64,000 nt of DNA from Pseudomonadota bacterium (GCA_027592275.1 JAQCKF010000002.1:124001-188000), one strand, 5' to 3'; shown: positions 38,761 to 48,153, numbered from the stretch's first letter. Numbers and translations: made by a program. The notes: a model not told the origin generated them from the letters alone.

Positions 38761-40259
38761 TTTTAGTAGTGCTCATAAGCATATTGTTTCTAGGTGGTGT
38801 GCTCGCCTGGTTGTCTGAAGGATTGGATTCTAAGTTTCCGAGAATAGTTGCTTTGGCAGCTGTAGTGATCGACTTACTGGTCATGATGGCTCTAGTGGGT
38901 ACCGATACCGAGGGCGCTGGCTGGATCGTTGAGCTCAATGCTCAGTGGATCCCGCGCTTCGGTATTTCCTTTCATCTGGCAGCGGATGGGCTAAGCGTCC
39001 TGATGATGCTGCTAACAGCCTTTCTTGGAATTATAGCAGTTGGCTCGGCATGGGATGAGATCACCGAGAGAACTGGATTCTTCTATTTTAATCTGCTCTG
39101 GACTCTTGCCGGCGTTATCGGTGTCTTCACCGCGCTTGATCTCTTCCTGTTTTTCTTCTTCTGGGAAGTCATGTTGATTCCTATGTATTTCATAATCGCG
39201 ATCTGGGGGCATGAGAACAAGAACTACGCGGCGATGAAGTTCTTTATCTTTACTCAGGTCACTGGAATGCTGATGCTGATATCGATACTGGTATTAGCTT
39301 ATTTTCACTATGTACAATTTGGATGGTTCAGTTTCGATTACTTCGATCTGTTGAAGGTAAATACCAGAAGTGCGATAGAAATGTGGATCATGCTTGGCTT
39401 TTTCGTGGCCTTCAGTACTAAGTTGCCAAGCTTCCCTTTTCATTCTTGGCTGCCCGATGCTCATTCACAGGCACCGACTGCTGGTAGTGTTCTTCTGGCT
39501 GGGGTGCTACTGAAGACTGGTGCCTATGGGCTGATAAGATTCGCCGTGCCGCTCTTTCCAGAAGCGTCGATGCAGTTTGCCCCATTCGCAATGACCCTGG
39601 CGGTTATCAGTATTCTCTACTGTGCCAAGGTGGCCTTCGCACAAACAGATTTAAAACGGCTGATTGCTTACACCAGTGTGAGCCATATGGGTTTCGTTAT
39701 GCTCGGCATCTATGCGTGGAACGAACAAGCATTGCAGGGTGCAGTAATGACGATGTTGGCACACGGTCTAAGTGCTGCAGCATTGTTCATGTTAGCGGGC
39801 GGCTTGCAGCATCGAATTCATACGCGCGATATGGATCATATGGGGGGGTTCTGGGCGAAAGTGCCACGACTATCCTTCGTCGCCTTATTTTTCTCAATCG
39901 CTGCATTAGGTATGCCGGGTCTTGGAAACTTCGTCGGTGAGTTTCTCGTATTGTTAGGCGCGTTTCAGGCGAGCATTGGTCTTACGGTTGCTGCCGCATT
40001 TGGTCTCATATTTGCGTCGGTCTATTCGCTTTGGGTTATTCAAAAGGTTTTTCATGGCGCGTATCGAAACTCGGATTTCGATGATGCTCACCTGCACGAC
40101 CTGAGTCGTCGTGAGATGTTTTATTTCGCAGCTATGATGATTGGCCTAATTTGGATGGGCATGTACCCTCAAAGCTTTTTGGATATGTCGTCCGACTCTC
40201 TGACGAATTTACTTAACGAAACTGGGCAACTCCTCTTTGCACAGGGCAGCGAGCTATGA
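38757..40259 (+). CDS. nuoM: NADH-quinone oxidoreductase subunit M (antiporter-like)
   Basis: 500 residues, second antiporter-like subunit. Landmarks: FFFWEVMLIPMYFII (conserved Glu), KLPSFPFHSWLPDAHSQAPT, KRLIAYTSVSHMGF and GNFVGEF. ATG at 38757 overlaps the nuoL stop by four bases; the frame is open upstream inside nuoL but homology begins at this ATG. Confidence 0.96.
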   Translation: MILVVLISILFLGGVLAWLSEGLDSKFPRIVALAAVVIDLLVMMALVGTDTEGAGWIVELNAQWIPRFGISFHLAADGLSVLMMLLTAFLGIIAVGSAWDEITERTGFFYFNLLWTLAGVIGVFTALDLFLFFFFWEVMLIPMYFIIAIWGHENKNYAAMKFFIFTQVTGMLMLISILVLAYFHYVQFGWFSFDYFDLLKVNTRSAIEMWIMLGFFVAFSTKLPSFPFHSWLPDAHSQAPTAGSVLLAGVLLKTGAYGLIRFAVPLFPEASMQFAPFAMTLAVISILYCAKVAFAQTDLKRLIAYTSVSHMGFVMLGIYAWNEQALQGAVMTMLAHGLSAAALFMLAGGLQHRIHTRDMDHMGGFWAKVPRLSFVALFFSIAALGMPGLGNFVGEFLVLLGAFQASIGLTVAAAFGLIFASVYSLWVIQKVFHGAYRNSDFDDAHLHDLSRREMFYFAAMMIGLIWMGMYPQSFLDMSSDSLTNLLNETGQLLFAQGSEL

Positions 40260-41719
40260 TTACGTCGTTCAATGATTTACTGCCACTATTACCTTTGCTT
40301 ATCGTGACGGCGACGTCTGTAATAGCAATGCTGATGATCGGTATACGCCGCAGCTACATCGCCACGGGATTCATAACGATTACTGGTCTATTGGCGGCCA
40401 CACTGGTTGCCGTCGCAATGATGGACTGGACGAATCAGCAAGTTACACCGCTACTCATTATCGATCAGTACAGTCTGTTTTTTACCGTAGTAGTTTGCGC
40501 ATCTGCCATGGTTCTAGCTGTCTTGAGTTTTCCCTATTTCTTCGAGTTGGACGATCAAAGAGAAGAATACTTTCTGTTGCTAACAGTCGCGACCATCGGC
40601 GCCATCGTGATGGTGAGCAGCAATCATTTCGTGAGTACTGTGCTAGGTCTCGAAACACTCAGTATGTCTCTGTATGGGATGATCGCTTATCCTTTGCACA
40701 GTTCGAAGTCGGCGAAGTTTCCGTTAGAGGCGTCAGTTAAGTACCTGGTCCTCTCTGCGGCGGCATCGGGTTTTATTTTGTTCGGTATGGCGCTGATCTA
40801 TGCGCAGACAGGGACGCTTTCATTCGCGAGCGTTACCGAACTGCCCGCGGCAGGGCTGGGAGATGGTTATACGATTGTTGCGTTGCTGATGGTTGTTTCT
40901 GGCATGGCATTCAAACTCTCCTTGGCGCCTTTTCATATGTGGACGCCTGATGTCTATGAAGGAGCGCCGCTACCTGCTACTGCGTATCTAGCAACAATCG
41001 GTAAGGCGGCAATGTTCGTCGTACTGCTGCGCTTCATACAAATCAGTGATGCCTTGAGCTTCGATTCCATGGTGACTGTCCTTACTCTTATCGCCGCCGC
41101 ATCCATGCTAGCGGGCAATCTACTCGCACTATTGCAAGACAACTTGAAGAGAATTTTGGCGTACTCGTCTATCGCGCACATGGGTTACCTAATGCTAGCT
41201 CTGATCGCTGGTCACTATGTCACAGGCACAATCGCCGTCGAGGCAATTACGTTCTACTTGATCGCCTATGTGATCATGTCGTTGGGTGCATTCGGTGTGG
41301 CGTCTGTCATATCTTCGAGTGAGAAGGAATTCGATTCGATAAAGGAATACAGGGGGCTTTTTTGGCGCAATCCCTTATTGGCTACGACCTTCATCGCAAT
41401 GCTACTCTCTTTAGCCGGCATTCCCCTCACCGTCGGATTTATAGGTAAGTTCTATATTTTCCTAAGCGGAGTTGAATCGGGGCTATGGATATTGTTGGGT
41501 GTGTTGGTGTTAGGCAGTGGCATTGGCCTGTACTACTATCTTCGAATCATTTATCGCATGTTCATGCCGGAAAAACATTCGCAGCCTTATCGGGTTGGCG
41601 GTGTGGAGAGTGTGAGTTCTTACGCCGTGCTCGCCATTCTATTATTCTTGTTGCTGTTGTTCGGTGTCTATCCCGCACCAATCATGTCGATCGTTGCCAC
41701 GGCCTCTGCATTCATCTAG
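40256..41719 (+). CDS. nuoN: NADH-quinone oxidoreductase subunit N (antiporter-like)
   Basis: 487 residues, third antiporter-like subunit and last gene of the operon. Landmarks: LGLETLSMSLYGMIA, FKLSLAPFHMWTPDVYEGAP, LKRILAYSSIAHMGYL and IPLTVGFIGKFY. ATG at 40256 in ATGA overlap with nuoM. With this the operon holds all 13 subunits in standard order; I see no terminator directly behind it, so the next gene may be co-transcribed. Confidence 0.96.
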   Translation: MITSFNDLLPLLPLLIVTATSVIAMLMIGIRRSYIATGFITITGLLAATLVAVAMMDWTNQQVTPLLIIDQYSLFFTVVVCASAMVLAVLSFPYFFELDDQREEYFLLLTVATIGAIVMVSSNHFVSTVLGLETLSMSLYGMIAYPLHSSKSAKFPLEASVKYLVLSAAASGFILFGMALIYAQTGTLSFASVTELPAAGLGDGYTIVALLMVVSGMAFKLSLAPFHMWTPDVYEGAPLPATAYLATIGKAAMFVVLLRFIQISDALSFDSMVTVLTLIAAASMLAGNLLALLQDNLKRILAYSSIAHMGYLMLALIAGHYVTGTIAVEAITFYLIAYVIMSLGAFGVASVISSSEKEFDSIKEYRGLFWRNPLLATTFIAMLLSLAGIPLTVGFIGKFYIFLSGVESGLWILLGVLVLGSGIGLYYYLRIIYRMFMPEKHSQPYRVGGVESVSSYAVLAILLFLLLLFGVYPAPIMSIVATASAFI

Positions 41720-41787
41720 GTTTTATTTAGGCTCATCCTGAAAGTGAATCGCGTCTTATCCAGGTGCTGTTTGCGGCGGTGGATAGT

Positions 41788-42444
41788 ATGTCTCAATTTA
41801 AAAAAGAGTATTTCCCACAAGCTGCTGTTGTAGCTGGCTTCTTCTTTCTGTTAGGAGTTCTCAATCTCGTAACGGGTGATGGTGTGTTGGAGGCGCGGCA
41901 AGAATTTGATCGGCGTAACCTCTATCAATTTTTCGAAGCGGGTAGTTATGACAACGATCTAGTATTAGATAGCTATTTGCTTTCTCCAGTAACAGGGCAA
42001 GCGAAGCTCAGCAATGTGCATCTACTTAACTTGGATAGAGATAGACTTGCCTACATCGCGAGAAAGGACGGCAGGGCGGTGGCGGTCGCTGTACCGGCAA
42101 GTGCTGAAGATGGTTTCAATGGCAAGATTGACCTGTTAATCGCAGTCGACATGTTCGGTCGAATTAGCGCCGCTCGCGTAATCGAAGATATCGATTCCGA
42201 GCAACTCTTTGGAGTGGTGGATGTCATAGATTCCAAATGGATGAACGGGTTTGCGGGAAATAGTATTCGCGACATCTTGCGCCTGAGCTGGCAACCCATT
42301 ACCGCTGAGAACGAATACGATCAATTTGTAGGGGCATCGATTACGCCTAAATCAGTAGCTAACCAGATTTACGATGCGCTCGTGTTCTACCAATCGAATC
42401 GAATCGAACTCATGCGGGGCGGCCCAGAGGGCCGAGAAAGTTAA
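41788..42444 (+). CDS. Orphan RnfG/NqrC-like membrane-anchored FMN-binding protein
   Basis: 218 residues: N-terminal membrane helix (about 12-30), then a periplasmic FMN-bind domain that aligns with E. coli RnfG (YIARKDGRAVAVAV, DGFNGKIDLLIAVD, GFAG, YDQFVGASITPKSV). The RnfG flavinylation motif [ST]GATIT reads VGASIT, so the FMN-accepting Thr is Ser184, and the ETPGLG loop is replaced by DSEQLFG. No rnfABCDE genes are near. It lies 68 bases behind nuoN. ATG at 41788 is preferred over GTG/CTG upstream (an in-frame start at 41764). Whether it is flavinylated is open; a possible client of the orphan ApbE. Confidence 0.8.
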   Translation: MSQFKKEYFPQAAVVAGFFFLLGVLNLVTGDGVLEARQEFDRRNLYQFFEAGSYDNDLVLDSYLLSPVTGQAKLSNVHLLNLDRDRLAYIARKDGRAVAVAVPASAEDGFNGKIDLLIAVDMFGRISAARVIEDIDSEQLFGVVDVIDSKWMNGFAGNSIRDILRLSWQPITAENEYDQFVGASITPKSVANQIYDALVFYQSNRIELMRGGPEGRES

Positions 42445-42453
42445 GGGGACAAT

Positions 42454-43200
42454 ATGACATTCAACGACCACTTCTCGGGGCATGCGCAGGCTTATGCCGA
42501 CGCGCGACCTAGCTATCCCGATGAGCTGTTTGAATTTCTGAATTCTCAGTGTGAACAACATGATTTGGCCTGGGATTGCGCCACAGGGAATGGGCAAGCA
42601 GCTGTGTCCCTAGCTAAGACTTTTAAGCGCGTGATTGCCACCGACGGTAGTGCGCAGCAGGTAGAGCAGGCGCAGCCTGCTGAGAATATCGAGTATCGAC
42701 AGATGGCGGCGGAACAGCCACTGCTCGAACAAAACTCCTGCGACTTAATAACTGTAGCCCAAGCGTTACATTGGTTTGATACAGAGTCGTTCTTCGTTAA
42801 CGCCAAAGCCTGTCTCAAGCCAGGCGGTGTTTTGGCGGCGTGGTGCTATGCAGTGCATCAGGTCAATGATCCAATCGATGTTGTTGTGGAAAAACTGTAC
42901 GAGGAAATATTAGGCGACTATTGGCCGCCAGAGCGTCGGTTAGTTGAGAGACACTATCGTGATATTAGTTTTCCTTTCGACATATGTTTCGAGCAGAATT
43001 TTGTTATGACCCGTGAATGGAACCTGCAGCAGCTTTGCGGCTACTTCACATCATGGTCGGCACTGCAGCGCTATAGGAAAAAGAATGGCAGCGATCCATT
43101 AGAGCTAATTATGGAAGACCTTCGTAGTGCTTGGGGATTGGATCCCGAGAAAACCCAAACGGTGACTTGGCCGTTGACGGTGAAGCTAGCGAGATTGTAG
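42454..43200 (+). CDS. Class I SAM-dependent methyltransferase (Methyltransf_11 type)
   Basis: 248 residues. SAM-binding loop WDCATGNGQAAVSLA (about 39-53), ATDGSAQQ (acidic end of the second strand) and LITVAQALHWFD (about 96-107, the family AQA.HWFD motif). Similar to yeast trans-aconitate methyltransferase-like proteins; substrate unknown. AAGGGGACAAT before ATG 42454. It begins nine bases after the RnfG-like gene and is likely co-transcribed. Confidence 0.85.
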   Translation: MTFNDHFSGHAQAYADARPSYPDELFEFLNSQCEQHDLAWDCATGNGQAAVSLAKTFKRVIATDGSAQQVEQAQPAENIEYRQMAAEQPLLEQNSCDLITVAQALHWFDTESFFVNAKACLKPGGVLAAWCYAVHQVNDPIDVVVEKLYEEILGDYWPPERRLVERHYRDISFPFDICFEQNFVMTREWNLQQLCGYFTSWSALQRYRKKNGSDPLELIMEDLRSAWGLDPEKTQTVTWPLTVKLARL

Positions 43201-43281
43201 AGCGTTGCCCGGCTGCACCGCCTTGGTATTGGGGTCTAATCAGACTATCATTGTGCGCTCGACAGATAGCGAAGGACACTC

Positions 43282-44313
43282 ATGTCTACAAGCAAGGTTT
43301 CGGTTATTGGTGGTGGTAGCTTCGGCACGGTGATAGCAAATATTACTGCTGAGAACGGTTATGACGTCAGTTTTTGGATGCGTAACAAATCGCAGGCCCA
43401 GCAGCTCAATCGTACCCGTGAAAACGCGCAATACCTGCCTGATTACCGGCTTAACGATAGAATCGTCGCCACATCCGATATGGCGGCGGCGGTAAAAGAT
43501 AGCGGTTTAATCTTTGTGGCTGTCCCGAGCTCGTCCTTCCGTCAGGTAGTAAGAGACATGGTGCCGCATATTTCGGAGGACACCGTCCTTGTTAGCACCA
43601 CAAAGGGAATAGAATCGGGTAGCTTCAATATGATGACTCAGATATTGAATCAGGAAGCCCCAAAAGCCAAAGTAGGTGTATTGAGTGGTCCGAACCTAGC
43701 GGTGGAAATTGCGAAAAAATATCTCACCGGCACAGTGATTGCGAGCCCTGATGAGGAAGTGCGTAAATTGGTGAAGAGCGTGCTTAAGTCTAAGTATTTT
43801 CGAGTCTATGCGAACAACGACATGTTCGGTGTGGAACTGGGTGGCTCGCTTAAAAATATCTATGCGATTATCGCTGGTATAGCGGCTGCTCTTGGTATGG
43901 GCCATAACACCAATAGCATGTTAGTGACTCGGGCCTTAACGGAGATGGCCAGATTTGGAAAGGAGTTAGGCGCAGACCCGATGACGTTTTTGGGTTTGTC
44001 GGGCGTGGGTGATTTGGTTGTCACCTGTTCGACTCCTTTGAGCCGAAATTATAGGATCGGTCTTGCGTTAGGCAAGGGTACTCCGCTTGATGAAGCTGTC
44101 GCGGAGTTAGGTCAAGTGGCTGAGGGCGTGAATACTGTAAAGTTGGTACAAGGAAAAGCCGAGGAATTGGGAGTCTATATGCCATTGGCGAGCGGGCTTT
44201 ATAAGATAGTTTATGAAAATGATTCTCTTGAGAATATAATTTCGTCGTTGATGCTTAGTGAGCAAGCTCTAGATGTTGAATTCGCAGCGAATGAAGATAA
44301 AATTTTAGATTAG
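43282..44313 (+). CDS. gpsA: Glycerol-3-phosphate dehydrogenase [NAD(P)+]
   Basis: 343 residues. NAD-binding GGGSFGT (about 10-16), KGIE (about 112), LSGPNLAVEIAK (about 134-145), GGSLKNIYAIIAG with the catalytic Lys (about 190-202) and the late GLSGVGDLVVTC.S segment. It reduces dihydroxyacetone phosphate to sn-glycerol-3-phosphate for phospholipid synthesis. ATG at 43282. First gene of a conserved group with DUF4389 and sixA. Confidence 0.96.
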   Translation: MSTSKVSVIGGGSFGTVIANITAENGYDVSFWMRNKSQAQQLNRTRENAQYLPDYRLNDRIVATSDMAAAVKDSGLIFVAVPSSSFRQVVRDMVPHISEDTVLVSTTKGIESGSFNMMTQILNQEAPKAKVGVLSGPNLAVEIAKKYLTGTVIASPDEEVRKLVKSVLKSKYFRVYANNDMFGVELGGSLKNIYAIIAGIAAALGMGHNTNSMLVTRALTEMARFGKELGADPMTFLGLSGVGDLVVTCSTPLSRNYRIGLALGKGTPLDEAVAELGQVAEGVNTVKLVQGKAEELGVYMPLASGLYKIVYENDSLENIISSLMLSEQALDVEFAANEDKILD

Positions 44314-44444
44314 TGTCTGGCATTGCTTTGGTGAAAACCGTTATGAAGTGTGAATCGCACGGATGGAAACTAAGCGCTAGGTAAACGAGGCAACAAAAGG
44401 CATTGAGGCGATCGTGCCTTCAATAATACAAGTAGAGGAAAACC

Positions 44445-44978
44445 ATGTCAGACGAACTAAATGAGATTGTAGATAATATTACTAAGCCATCGGTCTGGAC
44501 TCGCATGCTGTTGATGACTATTTTTGCTGTGGCCTCCTATTTTGTTTTACTGCCTTTGATTCTTGTATTGAGTATCGCGCAAGCGCTATTCACGATCATC
44601 ACTGGTAAGGGCAACGCTAACATAAGGTACTTTTCCTCCGCGCTGGAGCTGTATACTTCGCAACTCTTCAAGTTTATGACCTATCTTTCCGAAGTAAAAC
44701 CCTTCCCATTTTCTGACCTGCCCCAGGTAGAAGACGACTCACTACAAGAGAAGTCGGCTCCCAAGAAAACGATCAAGAAAACGGATGTAGCTGCAAAGGA
44801 CGAAGTTAAGGTGTCCGCTGCAAGCGCGTTTGTAGCTAAGCCCGCCATTAAGAAAAAGGTTGCTACAAAGAAAGCTGCCGCAAAGAAGGTTGCCAAAAAG
44901 AAAGCGCCAAAGAAAGAGCCAAAAACCACCGAGAAGTCCGAGAAGGATGCAAGCAGTGACGGCGTCATCGACTCTTAA
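44445..44978 (+). CDS. DUF4389 membrane protein with a lysine/alanine-rich tail
   Basis: 177 residues in two parts. Residues 1-85 form the DUF4389 domain with a hydrophobic region (about 20-50) and the segment FTIITGKGNANI...YTSQLFKFMTYLS. Residues about 100-165 are a highly basic tail rich in KK, AAK and KAP, like histone H1-like or AlgP tails, ending in an acidic SDGVIDS. The tail may bind nucleic acid or envelope polymers; function unknown. AGAGGAAAACC before ATG 44445. Order gpsA-DUF4389-sixA is conserved in Pseudomonas. Confidence 0.85.
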   Translation: MSDELNEIVDNITKPSVWTRMLLMTIFAVASYFVLLPLILVLSIAQALFTIITGKGNANIRYFSSALELYTSQLFKFMTYLSEVKPFPFSDLPQVEDDSLQEKSAPKKTIKKTDVAAKDEVKVSAASAFVAKPAIKKKVATKKAAAKKVAKKKAPKKEPKTTEKSEKDASSDGVIDS

Positions 44979-45003
44979 GCTGTAGACCCCAGAAGAGGTT
45001 AAG

Positions 45004-45462
45004 ATGCTGGTTTATTTGTTGCGTCATGCGATAGCAGAAAACAGAGCCGCAACGGACTCTTTAAGAGACTTAACCGCCGAGGGCTTAGCTCAGGCACGCT
45101 CGATTACCGAGAAATTCAAGCAGCACTCCCCAGTTATGGACAGGGTGCTGTGCAGTCCCTACAATAGGGCGCAACAGACGGCGTCTGCAGTGATGACACT
45201 GTTTCCAGATATTGCTCTTACTCTTGATGATAGTATAAAGCCCGGTGGTGATGTCTACAGCGTGTTAGGCGCTATAGGCGGGCTCGATGTACAGCATCTG
45301 TTGATTGTTAGTCACAACCCATTCCTGTCTAACTTGCTGTCGGTGATCGTGGATGGCACTATGGGGTCGCATCGCTACATGGATAACGCGACGCTGCATT
45401 GCGTATCTATGGATGTTGTGGCTTCAGGATGCGGTGAAATTGCGTACACCTTAGAACCATAA
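45004..45462 (+). CDS. sixA: Phosphohistidine phosphatase SixA
   Basis: 152 residues, histidine-phosphatase fold. Catalytic RHA at about 7-9 (LLRHAIAE), SPYNRAQQTA (about 57-66) and the second histidine in VSHNPFL (about 105-111). SixA dephosphorylates phosphohistidine on HPt domains and phosphotransfer proteins. ATG at 45004 with AGAGG upstream. Confidence 0.93.
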   Translation: MLVYLLRHAIAENRAATDSLRDLTAEGLAQARSITEKFKQHSPVMDRVLCSPYNRAQQTASAVMTLFPDIALTLDDSIKPGGDVYSVLGAIGGLDVQHLLIVSHNPFLSNLLSVIVDGTMGSHRYMDNATLHCVSMDVVASGCGEIAYTLEP

Positions 45463-45479
45463 AATGCTATGAGATAACC

Positions 45480-46475
45480 ATGAACTTTGGAAATTACCAA
45501 TTTGTAAGCCGACTCCTACCCTTAGCAATTCTGTTGCTAGGTTTTCCTTTAGTGAGCGCTGCACAATCTGAAGTTGCTGGTGGTTTTAATGATCACAGTT
45601 TGCTTGCCGGGTTTGCTGATTCGGAAATTATCGAACGAGAATTGCGCAGTGATATCAACTATAGAATTGTCCTTGGCACATTAGAGAGAGTTCGCGGAGA
45701 AGTGATCCCTGAAGATTTCGAGAGACTCCGAGGAGATGTCACAAAGATTACCTACGAAGTATCGCAGGAGTTTACTGGCGAGGATGTCTACGCGTTTTAT
45801 CAGGAGCAGTTAACAGCTAAGAATTATGAAGTGTTGTATAGCTGCGGGGGTAGGGAATGCGGCAGCAGTAACTACTGGGCCAACGATATATTTGGAAACC
45901 GTATACTCTACGGGCCGGAACGCAATCAGCATTTCATTGCCTTTCGTGTAAATTCCGCTCTTGAGGATAGTCCATATTTTTCCTTGTACATCATTACCCG
46001 GGTCAATAGGAAGATTTATGCGCACATAGAAATAGTAGAGCCGACCGGAACCCAAGAGTCAGAACAAATAGCAGCGAAAATAGAGAGTGAAGAACCACAG
46101 GTTCCAGAACAATTAGACGGCGCGGCAGCTTCGAATTTACTGCAGCGGCTGCAAGAGCAGGGAAGTGTGATTCTTCCCCCTATTAGTTTTCAATCGAACG
46201 ATAGTCTAGCTGGGCCGGCCGATGTAGAGTCACTAGTTTCTGCATTAAACTCTGATCTGGCGCTTTCTATCTATGTCGTGGCGCACCTGAAGCAAGATGG
46301 GCAGTCACTTCAAGAATTAATGCAGCGCTCATTGGTAAGAGCGAATTCGCTTAGACAGGGGTTGATAGCAGCAGGCATTGACGCGCAGCGAATCGAAGCG
46401 ACTGGAGTGGGGCCGCTGGCACCAAATTGTGCCAGTGGAAATTGCGAAGAGCGCGTCGAGATAGTGCTGCGTTAG
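45480..46475 (+). CDS. DUF4892 protein with OmpA-like C-terminal domain
   Basis: 331 residues. Signal peptide (about 1-28, cleavage near VSAAQS), a DUF4892 region (about 40-185, with YSCGGRECGSSNYWAND) and a C-terminal OmpA/MotB-like domain (about 225-331) with VILPPISFQSNDSL, RANSLRQGLIAAGID and the EATGVGPLAP end. Likely a periplasmic or outer-membrane protein near peptidoglycan. It lies 17 bases behind sixA, the usual neighbour in Pseudomonas. Exact role unknown. Confidence 0.82.
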   Translation: MNFGNYQFVSRLLPLAILLLGFPLVSAAQSEVAGGFNDHSLLAGFADSEIIERELRSDINYRIVLGTLERVRGEVIPEDFERLRGDVTKITYEVSQEFTGEDVYAFYQEQLTAKNYEVLYSCGGRECGSSNYWANDIFGNRILYGPERNQHFIAFRVNSALEDSPYFSLYIITRVNRKIYAHIEIVEPTGTQESEQIAAKIESEEPQVPEQLDGAAASNLLQRLQEQGSVILPPISFQSNDSLAGPADVESLVSALNSDLALSIYVVAHLKQDGQSLQELMQRSLVRANSLRQGLIAAGIDAQRIEATGVGPLAPNCASGNCEERVEIVLR

Positions 46476-46500
46476 CTTATTTGTAATTGCAAAATAGGCT
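46474..46500. terminator. AT-rich inverted repeat between convergent DUF4892 and folE
   Basis: AGCTTATTT pairs with AAATAGGCT (one G-T pair) around a 9-base loop, overlapping the DUF4892 stop. It lies in the 27-base gap between two convergent genes and may be a weak bidirectional terminator. Confidence 0.35.
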
Positions 46501-46502
46501 GC

Positions 46503-47042
46503 TTATTTGACTAGAGAAAGAAACTCCGCACGTGTTGACTGACTGTTTCTGAATGCACCCAGCATGCAGGAGGTGGTCATTATGGAATTTTGTTTTTCGA
46601 CTCCACGCATCATCATGCACATATGCTGCGCCTCGATGATCACTGCTGCTCCGGCTGCATTGGTTTTCTCTACGATACAGTTAGCTATCTCGTTGGTAAG
46701 GTTTTCCTGAATCTGTAGGCGTCTAGCGAAAACATCGACAACCCTTGCTATCTTTGAGAGGCCAATAACCTTTCCTTTTGGAATGTATGCAACATGGCAC
46801 TTTCCAATAAATGGAAGCATGTGATGTTCGCACATCGAGTATAGCTCGATATTTTTTACTATAACCATCTCGTCGGTATCGGAAGGAAACAGAGCGTTGT
46901 TGATGACTTCGTCGATATTCATCGAGTATCCCTGAGTCAAAAACTCCATGGCCTTTGCCGCTCTTTTCGGCGTATCAACCAAGCCTGCGCGAGCTGGGTC
47001 CTCGCCAATTTGTTTAAGGATTTCTAGAAAAGCCTGTTCCAT
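46503..47042 (-). CDS. folE: GTP cyclohydrolase I
   Basis: 179 residues of the type I FolE family. Zinc ligands in MCEHHMLPF (about 70-78) and the Cys in HMCMMMRGV (about 140-148); LSKIARVV and [10 protein letters not shown] are also typical. It makes dihydroneopterin triphosphate for folate. ATG at 47040-47042. Divergent from prmB, separated by about 235 bases. Confidence 0.96.
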   Translation of the reverse strand: MEQAFLEILKQIGEDPARAGLVDTPKRAAKAMEFLTQGYSMNIDEVINNALFPSDTDEMVIVKNIELYSMCEHHMLPFIGKCHVAYIPKGKVIGLSKIARVVDVFARRLQIQENLTNEIANCIVEKTNAAGAAVIIEAQHMCMMMRGVEKQNSIMTTSCMLGAFRNSQSTRAEFLSLVK

Positions 47043-47277
47043 AGTCGTTCACCATTGTGTGGGTCTAAATGCCGCCGTAGCACGCTGTGTCTGCAAGTCG
47101 TGAAACGCTGGTCTTGATCTTGCGCTTCTTAATAGTGGTCTCAGCATGAGATTGGCGAGAGATTAGCATGTTATTTGCTTATTGATGACCCTCTACGTCA
47201 TTTATTGTTAGCTGGATTACACTGACACACCATCGTTTAGAAACATAGGCTACAATTACGTATTCGCTTGAGTAAGC

Positions 47278-48082
47278 ATGAGGAGCAAATTGAAAATCAA
47301 AGAAACCATTCAGCAAGTCGCTACTCGCTACTCGCTTGGACTCTGACGATCTTTGTTATGGCCACGGCACCGACAACCCGCTGGATGAGGCCTTCTATCT
47401 CATCTATGGTCTGTTAGGAATCGACTTTGCGGATGAGCAGGCAGCGCAGCGTGAACTTAACGTTGGGGAGGAGGCGATGCTCGAGGCTGCTGTAAAACGC
47501 AGAATCGACGAGAGCGTGCCAACTGCCTACTTGGTGGGGCGCGCCTGGTTCGCCGGGCATGAATTTTTCTGCGATGATCGGGCGCTTGTGCCGAGATCCC
47601 CATTAGCGGAATTGATTAATGGGGAATTCGACCCGCTGCTGCGCGAGCCAACAGGCAAGGTATTGGACATGTGTACAGGCGGGGGAAGCATCGCGCTGCA
47701 TGGTTTGGGAAGCAGAGTTAGAGCTATTCAGAGCGACCTGTTTGATGATGTAGATTCGCGCTACGATCTCATCATAGCGAATCCGCCCTATGTGTCTGTG
47801 CAAGAATATGAAGGGTTACCTGCTGAATTTATCAATGAGCCCTCGTTGGGGCTCATTAGCGCTGATAATGGTCTACAGATACCCCTTAAAATTTTACAGG
47901 ATTCGGTCGATTACCTGTCTGCAGATGGCCTTTTGGTGATGGAAGTCGGCTATAGTCAACCTCAATTGTCCGAGCGTCTTAGACAGCTTCCGCTGCTGTG
48001 GTTAGAGTTCGAGCAGGGAGGCGAAGGGGTGCTAGCCCTTACGGCTAGGCAATTACAGCAGTACAGAGAACAGTTTAATTAG
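47278..48082 (+). pseudogene. prmB: prmB (ribosomal protein L3 glutamine methyltransferase), doubly damaged
   Basis: PrmB methylates a glutamine of L3 (E. coli 310 residues). The original start is probably ATG 47278. A 7-bp tandem duplication, CGCTACT at 47319-47325 and 47326-47332, shifts the frame; removing one copy joins KETIQQVATR to LDSDDLCYGHGTDNP without gap against Pseudomonas PrmB. The downstream frame (TTG 47336, 248 residues) keeps LVPRSPL, LDMCTGGGSIAL and NPPYV, but about 29 residues are missing in frame between SIAL and HGL (near 47690-47705). These include the strand whose acidic residue holds the SAM ribose. Probably inactive. Confidence 0.8.
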
Positions 48083-48153
48083 TGTACAATCGCCTGTTTT
48101 TCGGCCCTGCTGCAAGTATCCGCCAGATTTAACTTCTTTATTCGAGTGTAGTG

